DNA of 45,597 bases from QYOJ01 sp043810345 (GTDB lineage: Bacteria; Bacteroidota; Bacteroidia; Bacteroidales; FEN-979). The stretch spans positions 1-45,597 of the forward strand of contig JBDROF010000079.1 of the NCBI GenBank assembly GCA_043810345.1, read 5' to 3'. The stretch's first letter is position 1; each line of letters opens with the position of its first letter. Shown here in pieces: positions 5,867 through 14,821 of the stretch. The notes under the pieces were generated by a model. It had not been told where the DNA came from and did not search any database. It saw nothing but the letters and a program-made list of their open reading frames with translations. The position numbers and the translations under genes are program-made.

Positions 5867-7957
5867 ATGAAAAACACATTTTCTCTGATGCTGGCGGCAG
5901 CATTCGCGGGTTTGACAGCCTGTGGACCCGACGGTCAGAAAGAGGGGGCAGCCCCTTTGATCGAAAAACAACACCTGTCGCTCTCCAGCGATCGGATGAC
6001 TCCTGAGGTGTTATGGTCATTTGGCAGGGTGAGCGGACCGGAGGTTTCACCCGATGGAAAAACAATTCTCTATGGTGTGAGTTATTACTCCATTGAACAA
6101 AACAAGGGAAACAGGGAGCTCTATTCGGTGGATGTGGATGGGACAAATTACAAACAATTGACCCGCTCTCCGAAGAGTGAGTTTAATGAAATGTGGCGTC
6201 CTGACGGTAAAAGGATCGGCTTCCTCTCTTCCGAAAGTGGCTCTGTTCAACTATGGGAGATGAATCCGGACGGATCAGACTGTATTCAGATCACCAGTAT
6301 AGATGATGGAATTACAGGGTTTAAGTACTCCCCTGACCAGGCCATGATCCTTTACACCAAAGAGGTTTACCTGGACAATAAATTTGCCAAACTCTACGAG
6401 GGTCTCCCAAAAGCTACCGGACGGATCATGGACGATCTGTTGTACCGCCACTGGGATACCTGGGTGGATTCATACAGCCATATCTTCTTCGCTGATTACG
6501 ATGGGACAAAGGTATGGAGCGATACCGATATCATGCCCGGAGAACCGTATCAGTCTCCCCTGAAACCTTTCGGGGGCATCGAGCAGGTATGCTGGAGCCC
6601 CGATAGCAAGACCATTGCCTATACCTGTCAGAAGATGGTGGGGAAAGCGGCAACCCTCTCCACCAATTCCGAGATCTATCTGTACAACCTGGAGTCGGGC
6701 GAAACCACCAACATGACCCAGGGGATGATGGGATTTGATATGGCTCCGGTTTTTTCGCCGGATGGCAATTACATCGCCTGGGAGAGCATGGAGAGAGAGG
6801 GTTATGAGTCGGATCAGAACCGCCTCTTCATCCTCAACGCCACCACCGGGGAGAGAACATATGCCACAGAGGGATTTGACCAGAACGCCGGCAGCCTGGC
6901 CTGGAGTTCCGACAGCCAGGAAATCTATTTTACCAGCGACTGGCATGGCGCTTTCCAGATCTATAAATACCATCTCAATACCGGAGAGATCAGGCAGATC
7001 ACGGAAGGATTGCAGGACTACCGAAATGTGGTCCCGGCCGACGGAAAACTGATCTCAGCCAAACAGACGATGTCAATGCCTACCGAACTGTTTGCCATCG
7101 ACATGGAAAGTGGTGTGGCAGAGCAGATCACCTTCACCAACAAGGAGTTGCTGTCACAGCTCACCATGGGCAACGTCGAAGAGAGATGGATCAAAACCCA
7201 TGATAACCAGGATATGCAGGTCTTTGTGATCTATCCGCCCCATTTCGATCCGGCCAGGAAATATCCGGGAATACTCTATTGCAAAGGAGGGCCGCAGGGT
7301 CCGCTAAGTCAGAGTTTTCACTATCGCTGGAACTACCAGATCATGGCGGCCAATGATTACATCATTGTAGCGCCTGCCCGCAGAGGCGTTTCGGGTTTCG
7401 GCCAGGCCTGGCAGGAGCAGATCAGCGGCGATTATCATGGGAAGAGCATGCAGGATTACCTTACCGCCATCGATGTGCTGGCCAAGGAGCCATTCATTGA
7501 TGAAGAGCGTTTAGGAGCTATCGGTGCCAGCGCCGGCGGGTACGCAGTGTTCTATCTCGCCGGTAACCATAACGGGAGGTTCAAGGCGTTCGTTGCCCAT
7601 GACGGCATCTTCAATGAAGAGGCTCAATACCTGGAGACCGAGGAGATGTGGTTTGAGAACTGGGATAAAGGGGGCCCGTTCTGGGATAAATCCAACAAGG
7701 TGGCCCAGGAGGGATACGCTCATTCACCTCATAAATACGTTCAGAATTGGGATACCCCGATCCTTGTCATCCACGGAGAGTTGGATTACCGGGTTGTCTT
7801 TACGCAAGGCATGACGGCCTTCAATGCAGCAGTATTGCGGGATGTTCCGGCGGAATTTCTGTATTTCCCGGATGAGAGCCACTGGGTGTTGAAACCCCAG
7901 AACGGAATTCTGTGGCAACGTACCTTTTTCAACTGGCTCGACCGCTGGTTGAAGTAA
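5867..7957 (+). CDS. S9 family prolyl oligopeptidase-type peptidase (lipoprotein)
   Basis: 696 aa. The N-terminus (residues 1-19) ends GLTAC, a lipobox, so the enzyme is envelope-anchored. Residues ~40-430 carry WD40-like/PD40 blades of a beta-propeller (SPDGKTILYG, RPDGKRIGFLSSESG, SPDSKTIAYTC, SPDGNYIAWES, SSDSQEIYFTSD). Residues ~450-696 are an alpha/beta hydrolase. The expected triad is visible: Ser555 in GASAGG, Asp640 in HGELDYRV, His672 in PDESHW. Such enzymes cleave short peptides, typically dipeptides or after proline, in the periplasm. The gene ends 3 nt before the convergent channel gene. Confidence 0.92.
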   Translation: MKNTFSLMLAAAFAGLTACGPDGQKEGAAPLIEKQHLSLSSDRMTPEVLWSFGRVSGPEVSPDGKTILYGVSYYSIEQNKGNRELYSVDVDGTNYKQLTRSPKSEFNEMWRPDGKRIGFLSSESGSVQLWEMNPDGSDCIQITSIDDGITGFKYSPDQAMILYTKEVYLDNKFAKLYEGLPKATGRIMDDLLYRHWDTWVDSYSHIFFADYDGTKVWSDTDIMPGEPYQSPLKPFGGIEQVCWSPDSKTIAYTCQKMVGKAATLSTNSEIYLYNLESGETTNMTQGMMGFDMAPVFSPDGNYIAWESMEREGYESDQNRLFILNATTGERTYATEGFDQNAGSLAWSSDSQEIYFTSDWHGAFQIYKYHLNTGEIRQITEGLQDYRNVVPADGKLISAKQTMSMPTELFAIDMESGVAEQITFTNKELLSQLTMGNVEERWIKTHDNQDMQVFVIYPPHFDPARKYPGILYCKGGPQGPLSQSFHYRWNYQIMAANDYIIVAPARRGVSGFGQAWQEQISGDYHGKSMQDYLTAIDVLAKEPFIDEERLGAIGASAGGYAVFYLAGNHNGRFKAFVAHDGIFNEEAQYLETEEMWFENWDKGGPFWDKSNKVAQEGYAHSPHKYVQNWDTPILVIHGELDYRVVFTQGMTAFNAAVLRDVPAEFLYFPDESHWVLKPQNGILWQRTFFNWLDRWLK

Positions 7958-7960
7958 GAA

Positions 7961-9037
7961 CTACTGCTTGATACCATTTTTATAAAGGATCTCCACCCAT
8001 TCGGCACTTTCCGTGACATTCAGCAACGTTGGATTGATGCGGTCAATGAGATCTAAGTAATTCCGGTTTGCACCGAAACAGAAGTATTGTTCATTCAGGG
8101 TGCTGGGGGTAATCTCCAGGTCCTTCCCCAGGTTAAATTTGTCAAAGAGGTACTCCAGGGTAGCCACATCCCCAACAAAGGCTTCGATCTCTTTCTCATC
8201 AATAGCCTTGAGTCCTTCCACCAGGTCTGTATAGGGTGTATATTGGATGCGGTTAATCCGGCAAAATGAGGAATAACCTGTCTGCTCGAGTGTCCCCACC
8301 TTAATCTTGCGTAACTCTTCCACGGTTGAGATATTATCCTGGAGCTTGGTAATGGTAAGTTCGGATGAAATCTCTGCAGTAAAGATAAATAAGAGAGCGA
8401 TCGCGTAGAACATCCAGACGAGGGTCAGGATCCGCCCCAGTTTCGTCTTGGGAACTTTATCTCCATATCCGACCGTCGTCATGGTGACAAAAGCCCACCA
8501 GATACCATCGCCGATCCCTTTGTGTCCTTTTCTGAACTCTTTGGTATTGACACGTTTCTCGGCCAGCCAGATCAGGATGGCAAAGACAAAGACTACCGAA
8601 CATAACAGAATAACCAATTGAAGGGTGCGCCAGTTCATCAACGGTACGAAAGCGGAGAAAAAAGGGATCCGGTGAGTGGGGTGTTGCACCAGCCCCAGCC
8701 TGGAAGTATAGAAAGGAATGGTGAGACGAAAATCTGCCAGGCGGTTGTCGGTCAAGGTCAGTGGATTAATCGTCATCCCAATCTCTCCTTTTTTCAGTGA
8801 TGCCAGCAGGTCAATATAATTGGAAAACCGGACAACCTTGTACCTGATGTTCAGACTGTCGGCAATAATTCTCCAGAGATCCATACTGACTCCCAGAACC
8901 ACATTGCTGTCGAAGTAGACAAACGGCGGTGATTCCGATACACCGACCTTTATAAAATCCGTTTTGAACCGTTCAGAAGAGGTGCCCGCAAAATGGAAAG
9001 AGATGATGACCAGAATAGAAAGGAGCATTCGTTTCAT
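7961..9037 (-). CDS. GluR0-like ligand-gated potassium channel
   Basis: 358 aa. The domain order is that of prokaryotic ionotropic glutamate receptors. A signal peptide (1-20) comes first, then the first half of a solute-binding fold (residues ~29-120, KVGVSESPPFVYFDS near its start). The pore follows: TM1 ~138-158, a re-entrant loop ~175-193 with the K+ selectivity filter TVGYGD at 188-193, and TM2 ~201-221. The second half of the binding fold is residues ~235-345. Ligand binding outside the membrane should gate K+ flow. The ligand cannot be told from sequence; an amino acid is usual. It has its own transcription unit, divergent from the sirtuin gene. Confidence 0.9.
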   Translation of the reverse strand: MKRMLLSILVIISFHFAGTSSERFKTDFIKVGVSESPPFVYFDSNVVLGVSMDLWRIIADSLNIRYKVVRFSNYIDLLASLKKGEIGMTINPLTLTDNRLADFRLTIPFYTSRLGLVQHPTHRIPFFSAFVPLMNWRTLQLVILLCSVVFVFAILIWLAEKRVNTKEFRKGHKGIGDGIWWAFVTMTTVGYGDKVPKTKLGRILTLVWMFYAIALLFIFTAEISSELTITKLQDNISTVEELRKIKVGTLEQTGYSSFCRINRIQYTPYTDLVEGLKAIDEKEIEAFVGDVATLEYLFDKFNLGKDLEITPSTLNEQYFCFGANRNYLDLIDRINPTLLNVTESAEWVEILYKNGIKQ

Positions 9038-9104
9038 AAGTTTCTGAATTTGCCGTAAATTTACCCAATTCCTTAAAACAACCCTAGTCCTGTTAGCCGA
9101 ACTA

Positions 9105-9875
9105 ATGAAACCTACATTGGGAAAATCGATTCAGGAAGCAGCATCCCTGCTGAGAAAATCCACATTTACAACGGCCTTTACGGGGGCAGGCATCTCAGTA
9201 GAGAGCGGAATTCCTCCCTTTCGGGGGGAGGAGGGCCTCTGGAACAAATATGACCCACGGTATCTGGAGATCAGTTTCTTCCTCTCCCGGCCAGAAGAGT
9301 CGTGGCAGGTGATCAAGCAGATCTTTTATGACTTCTTCGGAAAAGCTGCGCCTAACAGGGCACACCTGGTCTTGGCTGAGATGGAGAGAAAAGGAATGCT
9401 GCACCGGATCATCACACAGAACATTGACAACCTGCATCAGGAGGCTGGAAATACCCGGGTTTATGAATTTCACGGAAACTCCATGAAGCTTGTCTGCCTG
9501 ACCTGTTTCCGGGAATTTCCATATGGTAAGATCAACCTCGACCATCTTCCTCCACGATGTCCTGATTGTAAAGGATTGCTGAAACCGGATTTCATCTTTT
9601 TTGGTGAAGCGATCCCCCAGGAACCATTGGCAGCTGCCTATGATGCTGCAGACAGGTCAGATGTATTCCTGATCATCGGCTCCACCGGAGAGGTGATGCC
9701 TGCCAACCAGATTCCACCCCTGGCCAAACAGAATGGCGCCACGATTATTGAAATTAATCCGGAAGAGTCGCACTATACGAAACGGATCACAGATATCTTT
9801 TTGCAGGGAACAGCCGGAGAGGTGATGAACATGTTGGCGGAAACCCTATTTTCCACGGCCCTGGATAATAATTAA
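9105..9875 (+). CDS. Sir2-family NAD-dependent protein deacylase
   Basis: 256 aa. NAD-binding motif GAGIS (27-31) with SGIPPFRG, catalytic TQNIDNLH (104-111), and His123 in EFHGN are all present. The zinc site is Cys131-x2-Cys134 and Cys152-x2-Cys155. It removes acyl groups from lysines, producing O-acyl-ADP-ribose and nicotinamide. The usual GTSL motif near residue 192 is replaced by GSTGEVMPA, so the subfamily is unclear. Cytosolic. The last 30 nt overlap the convergent sugar transferase gene. Confidence 0.92.
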   Translation: MKPTLGKSIQEAASLLRKSTFTTAFTGAGISVESGIPPFRGEEGLWNKYDPRYLEISFFLSRPEESWQVIKQIFYDFFGKAAPNRAHLVLAEMERKGMLHRIITQNIDNLHQEAGNTRVYEFHGNSMKLVCLTCFREFPYGKINLDHLPPRCPDCKGLLKPDFIFFGEAIPQEPLAAAYDAADRSDVFLIIGSTGEVMPANQIPPLAKQNGATIIEINPEESHYTKRITDIFLQGTAGEVMNMLAETLFSTALDNN

Positions 9876-11261
9876 CATGGTGTAGATCAGAATTTTGAAG
9901 TCCATAGCCAGGGACATGTTCTCAATGTAAAGGATATCGAACTTGAGCCGCTCGACCATCTGGTCCACGTTTTCTGCATAGCCATATTTTACCTGTCCCC
10001 AGGAGGTGATCCCGGGCTTCACCTTATGAAGCAGACGGTAGTGAGGAGCGCGTTGCATGATTTGCTCGATGTAAAACTGGCGTTCGGGTCGTGGACCAAC
10101 GATGCTCATATCCCCTTTCAGCACGGTATAGAACTGCGGAATTTCATCGACCCTGACCTTCCGCAGAAATTTACCAATCCTGGTGATCCTCGGATCTGTT
10201 TCTGAGGAGAGCTGCGGACCGTTCTGTTCTGCATCCTTGTACATCGTCCGGAACTTATGCATAATGAATTTATGTCCCCTTAACCCAACCCGCTCCTGGG
10301 AAAACAACACCGGTCCCGGAGAACTGATCTTTATCGCCACCGCTGTGATAACCATGATGGGAGACAGGATGACCAGGCAGATCGTTGAAACAGCTATATC
10401 GAAGATGCGCTTCAGAGACATTTGCCAATCGGGCATCAGGTCAGGGAAGATCTGGATCAGGGGTGCATGGAAGATGGAGGTGGTTTTCACAGATCCCATC
10501 AGGATATCCTGCATGACCGGAATGATCTTTATGACCACATCGGAATCTTCAAGTTGGGTTATTATTTTTTCAATTGTGTGATTTTCAGAATGTTCGATGG
10601 CAATGATTACTTCTTCGATCTGATACTCCGTGACAATCCGGGGCAAATCCTTTAATTCGCCAAGGTGAGGGAGGTATTCGCCCAGCTTATAGATTTTATA
10701 GGGTTGCGCACTGACAAAACCGATGAATTTATTGCCTGACGATTCTTCCTGGTTTTCAATATCCTTGTAGATGGAGATGGCATTCCCGTTACTTCCCACG
10801 ATGATGGTGTTAAATCCGATGAGCTTGTGATGGATCTTGTAAGCAGTTCTTGAAGTGAGGAAGAACCTGAACGAAGCTGTGAAGAAGAGGTGTAAAAAGA
10901 AAAGGGTGGAATAAAACTGCAGGTAGGTACGGTTAGTGATGATGACATCATCGAGGATCAAACTAAAGAAGATCACCGTAACACCGATGATCGTTGTTAG
11001 TACAGTGATCCCGAATTCGCGTAACCTTCCTTTTCGGAAAACCTTCCGGTATGTGCCTATCAACATATAGAAGATCAGCCATAGCAACGGGATGACAGCC
11101 AGACCGATGTAGAGTTTAGCATCTGTGAAGATGACCTCTGGCTGTTGGAAAACAAAGGGATTCACCACTACCTTCCGGTAGCAGAAGAAGAGAAACCAGG
11201 CGATGAATGCAGCCAGGTAATCAGCCAGCACATATTTAAAAACCTGAAGTCGCCTGTTCAT
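9846..11261 (-). CDS. Polyprenyl-phosphate sugar-1-phosphate transferase (WbaP/WcaJ type)
   Basis: 471 aa. About four N-terminal membrane helices (residues ~10-125) are followed by a Rossmann-like CoA-binding-3 type domain (~145-255, IVGSNGNAISIYKDI). Residues ~280-471 are the sugar transferase domain with FDIAVSTICLVILSP, SPGPVLFSQERVG, HKFRTMYKDAE, DEIPQF and SIVGPRPE. It moves a sugar phosphate from UDP-sugar to the undecaprenyl carrier at the inner membrane, the first step of exopolysaccharide or O-antigen repeat assembly. The start codon shares one base with the stop of the upstream lipoprotein gene (TAATG), so the two are translationally coupled. Its 3' end overlaps the sirtuin gene by 30 nt. 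Confidence 0.92.
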   Translation of the reverse strand: MNRRLQVFKYVLADYLAAFIAWFLFFCYRKVVVNPFVFQQPEVIFTDAKLYIGLAVIPLLWLIFYMLIGTYRKVFRKGRLREFGITVLTTIIGVTVIFFSLILDDVIITNRTYLQFYSTLFFLHLFFTASFRFFLTSRTAYKIHHKLIGFNTIIVGSNGNAISIYKDIENQEESSGNKFIGFVSAQPYKIYKLGEYLPHLGELKDLPRIVTEYQIEEVIIAIEHSENHTIEKIITQLEDSDVVIKIIPVMQDILMGSVKTTSIFHAPLIQIFPDLMPDWQMSLKRIFDIAVSTICLVILSPIMVITAVAIKISSPGPVLFSQERVGLRGHKFIMHKFRTMYKDAEQNGPQLSSETDPRITRIGKFLRKVRVDEIPQFYTVLKGDMSIVGPRPERQFYIEQIMQRAPHYRLLHKVKPGITSWGQVKYGYAENVDQMVERLKFDILYIENMSLAMDFKILIYTMLIIIQGRGK

Positions 11262-12151
11262 TACTCTGATTTTCTGGTGACCACTTTGATATTGTCAAAA
11301 AGAATGAGTACCTCCTCTACCGAAGAGCTCCGGATCGCCGAGATAAATATTCTGAATTTCTGCATCCCGGGGTAAGCATTCAGGCTGTTGGTGAGGTTGA
11401 TGTAGATCTTCTTCCATTCATCACCGGTTGGGTTGAGGTAGATGATCGGAACCTGCTGGATGGTTGAAAGGCCATAAAGGTAGATGCCTATGACAAAGAC
11501 CGCGTTGGTCCGGAAATTCATCTCCACGAATACCGGGGCGAATGGGATATCAAAATCTTTGTCGTTGACACACTCGAAAAACCGGTTGATGGAGTCCATT
11601 TGCACCATTCCCGAGTGGTTGCCTTCAAAGGTAAGCGGTGATCCTGGTTCCGTAAGCAACAGGGGAACCTCACTCCGGAGGGTGGTATCGAAAACGATAG
11701 ATACTCCTTCGAATCCCTCGATCAGCTCAAAAAGGGTGGTAGAAAGGTAGTTGGTCTTTTGCACTCCAATGGGGGTTGTGACCTCTTCTGTGAGTTCAAC
11801 CGGTAGCTCAATCGCGGCAAAAAAGGGATAGTTCATCCGGGTGGCAGCGATGCCGTTCAATTTGATCCCCGGAAGGATCTTCAGGTCGTGTGTCCCCCTG
11901 GCCAGTACCGGAAACCGGGCCGGAAGCTGAAAGGCTCCGATCAGGTTATCGTCAATGTAAACCCAGGCATCGACGATGCTTGCCGAAGCGGAGCCCTGTG
12001 CCGATAAACTGGTGGTCAGGTAGATCGAATCGATCGAGATGTAAGCTGGGATTGTCTGATCCCCTTTGAATTTTTCACAGGAGGTAATCAGTGTGATCAG
12101 AACCAGAGTAAAAGCAATAAAAGGATTGAGAGTACAACTCCGGATAGTCAT
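11261..12151 (-). CDS. Hypothetical lipoprotein
   Basis: 296 aa. Hydrophobic N-terminus with lipobox LITSC at residues ~20-24, then a beta-rich body. Residues ~30-110 read like a carbohydrate-binding or Ig-like fold (SIVDAWVYIDDNLIGAF, PVLARGTHDLKILPGI). The C-terminal half ends DNIKVV, as in galactose-binding-like folds. No catalytic motif was recognised. It is coupled to the sugar transferase and follows the Gfo/Idh gene by 100 nt, so it may serve surface polysaccharide production or act as a surface lipoprotein (inference). Confidence 0.75.
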   Translation of the reverse strand: MTIRSCTLNPFIAFTLVLITLITSCEKFKGDQTIPAYISIDSIYLTTSLSAQGSASASIVDAWVYIDDNLIGAFQLPARFPVLARGTHDLKILPGIKLNGIAATRMNYPFFAAIELPVELTEEVTTPIGVQKTNYLSTTLFELIEGFEGVSIVFDTTLRSEVPLLLTEPGSPLTFEGNHSGMVQMDSINRFFECVNDKDFDIPFAPVFVEMNFRTNAVFVIGIYLYGLSTIQQVPIIYLNPTGDEWKKIYINLTNSLNAYPGMQKFRIFISAIRSSSVEEVLILFDNIKVVTRKSE

Positions 12152-12251
12152 AAAAGGGGATTGGGGCTTTCAGTATCTTGTTAACGGGCAGTTCAGATAT
12201 ATATTGTACGGAGATTCATGAAAAGAAATCAGCAGATACAAGGGCGCCATA

Positions 12252-13238
12252 TCAAAGGTTTGCGGCCGACTGGTTGATCTTCTCAATGATCTGGTAAGCC
12301 ACCTCCAGCGCACTGTATCCATCGTTGATGGTGACCGGTGGTATCGTGTTGTTGACAATGGCCGAATGAAAGCTTTCGAGCTCGGCTTTGATCGCATTCA
12401 GAGGTTTGACCTCCGGCTTATTAAAGAAGATCTGCTTGATTCCTTTTTCAGGTCCAAGGTCGATGGTAAAAAGGGCCGGTGATGTGCTTTTCGGGTCCAA
12501 ATTCTGGATCCTCACCACCTCCACCTCCTTGTTAAGAAAATCGACAGAAATGTAAGTATCCTTCTGAAAGAACCGCGACTTCCGCATGCTCCTCAGCGAG
12601 ATCCGGGAGGCAGTCAGGTTGGCCACGCACCCGTTATCAAACTCGATCCGGGCATTGGCAATATCAGGCGTATCACTCACCACGGGAACGCCACTGGCTG
12701 AAATTTTCCGGATGTTGGCTTTCACCACGCTGAGGATGATATCGATGTCATGGATCATCAGGTCGAGGATCACCGGTACATCCGTTCCCCTGGGGTTGAA
12801 CTGGGCCAACCGGTGGCTCTCAATAAACATGGGTTTATGAAAATAGGACTCCACGGCGAGAAAAGCCGGATTGAACCGTTCCACATGACCTACCTGTACC
12901 TTCACATTGGCCTCTCCAGCAATCTTGATCAACTCACGGGCTTCGTGCAGGGAGGTCACAATGGGCTTCTCAATGAAAACGTGCTTGTACCTTTTCAGGG
13001 ATTTGGCTGCACATTCGAAATGAGAAACGGTGGGAGTCACAATGTCAACTACGTCCACTGCTTCCACGAGTTCATCAAGGGAACCGAAGTTAGTAACGTT
13101 GAACTCTTTTTCAATCTGTGCAGCGATCTCCGGATTGGGATCATAAAACCCGATCAGGTTAAAACCGGGAATATCTTTGATGCACCGAATGTGAATCTTT
13201 CCAAGGTGGCCTGCGCCTAAAACACCAATTTTCAACAT
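12252..13238 (-). CDS. Gfo/Idh/MocA family NAD(P)-dependent oxidoreductase
   Basis: 328 aa from the ATG at 13238; an open frame upstream to 13442 is antisense to the pcm gene and is not family-like. The Rossmann motif GVLGAGHLGKIH is at residues 5-16, and the EKP signature is at 90-92 (HVFIEKPIV). The C-terminal half is the substrate-binding beta-sheet domain (NARIEFDNGCVANLTASRIS). It oxidises or reduces a sugar or nucleotide-sugar; substrate unknown. Its position at the head of a run ending in a polyprenyl-phosphate sugar transferase suggests a role in making an activated sugar for surface glycan (inference). Confidence 0.88.
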   Translation of the reverse strand: MLKIGVLGAGHLGKIHIRCIKDIPGFNLIGFYDPNPEIAAQIEKEFNVTNFGSLDELVEAVDVVDIVTPTVSHFECAAKSLKRYKHVFIEKPIVTSLHEARELIKIAGEANVKVQVGHVERFNPAFLAVESYFHKPMFIESHRLAQFNPRGTDVPVILDLMIHDIDIILSVVKANIRKISASGVPVVSDTPDIANARIEFDNGCVANLTASRISLRSMRKSRFFQKDTYISVDFLNKEVEVVRIQNLDPKSTSPALFTIDLGPEKGIKQIFFNKPEVKPLNAIKAELESFHSAIVNNTIPPVTINDGYSALEVAYQIIEKINQSAANL

Positions 13239-13259
13239 GTCTGATCCTATGAATTTTTG

Positions 13260-13267
13260 CAAAAGTA
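13260..13267 (-). promoter_or_regulatory. Candidate promoter -7 box for the Gfo/Idh gene
   Basis: The minus strand reads TACTTTTG, a match to TAnnTTTG, 22 nt before the ATG at 13238. No clear -33 element is seen. Confidence 0.4.
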
Positions 13268-13347
13268 AGGCTTTGTGCTGATTGAATTTAGTATTTTCGC
13301 CAAAAAATGCAACTCTATACCTTCCATCCATGATCCAACCGCAAAAA

Positions 13348-13995
13348 ATGACCGACTCGTTTCGACACAAAGGATTACGCAAGCAACTTGTAGAGATTAT
13401 CCGCGAGAAGGGGATCACTGACAAGGAGGTGCTTCGAGCCATCGAGAAGGTCCCCCGTCACTTTTTCTTTGATTCATCTTTTCTGGAGTATGCGTATGAA
13501 GATAAACCGTTTCCCATCGGAGCCGGACAAACCATCTCACAACCTTATACGGTAGCTGTTCAAAGCATGCTGCTAAAGGTGAAACGGGGAACCCGGGTAC
13601 TGGAGATTGGAACGGGATCAGGATACCAGGCTTGCATCCTGTCTGAGATGGGTGCCAAAGTTTTTACCATCGAACGTCACAAGGTTCTCTATACCAGGAC
13701 AAGTCAGTTGTTGCCAAAGCTGGGATATCACTCTGTCAAATCCTTTTTTGGCGACGGTTATAAGGGACTGCCGGCGTTTGCCCCCTTCGACCGGATCCTG
13801 ATCACCGCTGCTGCTTCTGCTATTCCTGATCAACTGATCCATCAGTTGAAACCAGGTGGCATCCTGGTAATTCCACTTGGTCCGGGCGATATCCAGACCA
13901 TGACGGTGGTGGTCAAAGAAGCTGATGGGGGATATAAAAAAAGTGAACACGGAGCTTTTCGCTTTGTTCCCATGTTGAAGGATAGGGCCAGGTAA
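13348..13995 (+). CDS. pcm: Protein-L-isoaspartate O-methyltransferase (cytosolic)
   Basis: 215 aa from the ATG at 13348 (MTDSFRHKGLRKQL), the usual family start; ATG at 13330 would add six residues and TTG at 13282 is unlikely. Family signatures are PFPIGAGQTISQPYTVAVQ and AdoMet motif I VLEIGTGSGYQACILSE. It methylates isoaspartate residues so that they can revert to aspartate. There is no signal sequence, in contrast to the lipoprotein-type paralogue at 4104-4871. The gene is divergent from the Gfo/Idh gene. Confidence 0.92.
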   Translation: MTDSFRHKGLRKQLVEIIREKGITDKEVLRAIEKVPRHFFFDSSFLEYAYEDKPFPIGAGQTISQPYTVAVQSMLLKVKRGTRVLEIGTGSGYQACILSEMGAKVFTIERHKVLYTRTSQLLPKLGYHSVKSFFGDGYKGLPAFAPFDRILITAAASAIPDQLIHQLKPGGILVIPLGPGDIQTMTVVVKEADGGYKKSEHGAFRFVPMLKDRAR

Positions 13996-14011
13996 TCCGC
14001 TTCATTCCAGT

Positions 14012-14042
14012 TTGTGAATTTGCAAATATATTATTAGTTTTG
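14012..14042 (+). promoter_or_regulatory. Bacteroidota-type promoter for the MORN lipoprotein
   Basis: TTG at 14012-14014 (within TTTG), a 20-nt spacer, then TAGTTTTG (14035-14042), a full TAnnTTTG match. The start site should be near 14049, which places the TTG at 14040 outside the message and supports the ATG at 14064. Confidence 0.6.
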
Positions 14043-14063
14043 GCTGAGAAAAACCAAATCACC

Positions 14064-14771
14064 ATGAAGAAAATTCCATTTTTAGCAGGAATCATCCTGA
14101 TCATCTGCTCATGCGCTACCAAGAAAGTAAATTTTGACCAGCTCCAGGACCGCAACGGTCTCTTTTATCTTGTGAACGACAAGGAGCCTTTCACAGGACA
14201 GATCGTTTCCTATGCTGACGGGAAAGTAGAGTTTGAAGGAGCGGTAAAAAACGGTTTGAAAGAGGGACTCTGGATCTATTACTATGCAAACGGTCAGAAA
14301 GAGCTGGAAGGGTTGTACAAAGATGGCTTAAAAGAAGGGACCTGGTACTACTGGGCGGAGAACGGCGAGCAGGAGGATCAGGAGGTTTATAAACTGGGAA
14401 CCCGGTTGGGACATGAAGGTCCCCGCCCAGATGATGAAGGCCTCTCCAGCGAAACTGAAATAGAACGTAGTGCCGAATCGTCAAGCTCATCTCATGGAGA
14501 AGCTACCGAAGGCGGATCAGGACAAACGGTAAAGTCAGAGCCGCCAAAAGAGGTCGAATCCCCGAAGCCAGAACCGGTAAACTGGGACATGTTAACGGGA
14601 GGACCGGTAAAGTACTACCGTGGACAACCCTATACCGGACCGGTTGTTAAATGGTACAAAGAAGGGAGCAAGGGGAAATATATCGACGGCTATTTTACCA
14701 ACGGATACCGAAGCGGAAAATGGACCTATTATGATCGTGCCGGAAGAGTCAAGGATATCAAATACTATTAG
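14064..14771 (+). CDS. MORN-repeat lipoprotein
   Basis: 235 aa. A signal peptide ends in the lipobox IICSC. Three to four MORN-type repeats (YxxGxxxxEGxxKNGLKEGxW) span about residues 48-115, and another pair occupies the C-terminus (PVVKWYKEGSKGKYIDGYF, TNGYRSGKWTYYD). The middle (about 125-180) is a Ser/Glu/Pro-rich linker. In Bacteroidota such proteins are outer-membrane lipoproteins of mostly unknown role. The stop codon TAG shares its G with the first unit of the heptamer array that separates it from the convergent ccmF-like gene. Confidence 0.82.
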   Translation: MKKIPFLAGIILIICSCATKKVNFDQLQDRNGLFYLVNDKEPFTGQIVSYADGKVEFEGAVKNGLKEGLWIYYYANGQKELEGLYKDGLKEGTWYYWAENGEQEDQEVYKLGTRLGHEGPRPDDEGLSSETEIERSAESSSSSHGEATEGGSGQTVKSEPPKEVESPKPEPVNWDMLTGGPVKYYRGQPYTGPVVKWYKEGSKGKYIDGYFTNGYRSGKWTYYDRAGRVKDIKYY

Positions 14772-14821
14772 TTGGCAGTTTGCAGTCTGCAATAAAATTT
14801 GCCAACTGCCAACTGCTAACT
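14771..14821. repeat. Inverted heptamer array between convergent genes
   Basis: Three heptamers GTTGGCA, GTTTGCA, GTCTGCA, a 9-nt spacer ATAAAATTT, then GCCAACT, GCCAACT, GCTAACT. The two halves are reverse complements (GTTGGCAGTT 14771-14780 with AACTGCCAAC 14804-14813), so the array folds as a hairpin. It contains part of the MORN gene stop codon and the whole stop codon of the ccmF-like gene (14816-14818), and may act as a terminator for both. Confidence 0.85.

Noticed and set aside
12252..13442. Gfo/Idh start at 13442
   Set aside because: The extra 68 codons overlap the divergent pcm gene and its promoter region and do not resemble the family; the Rossmann motif begins right after the ATG at 13238.
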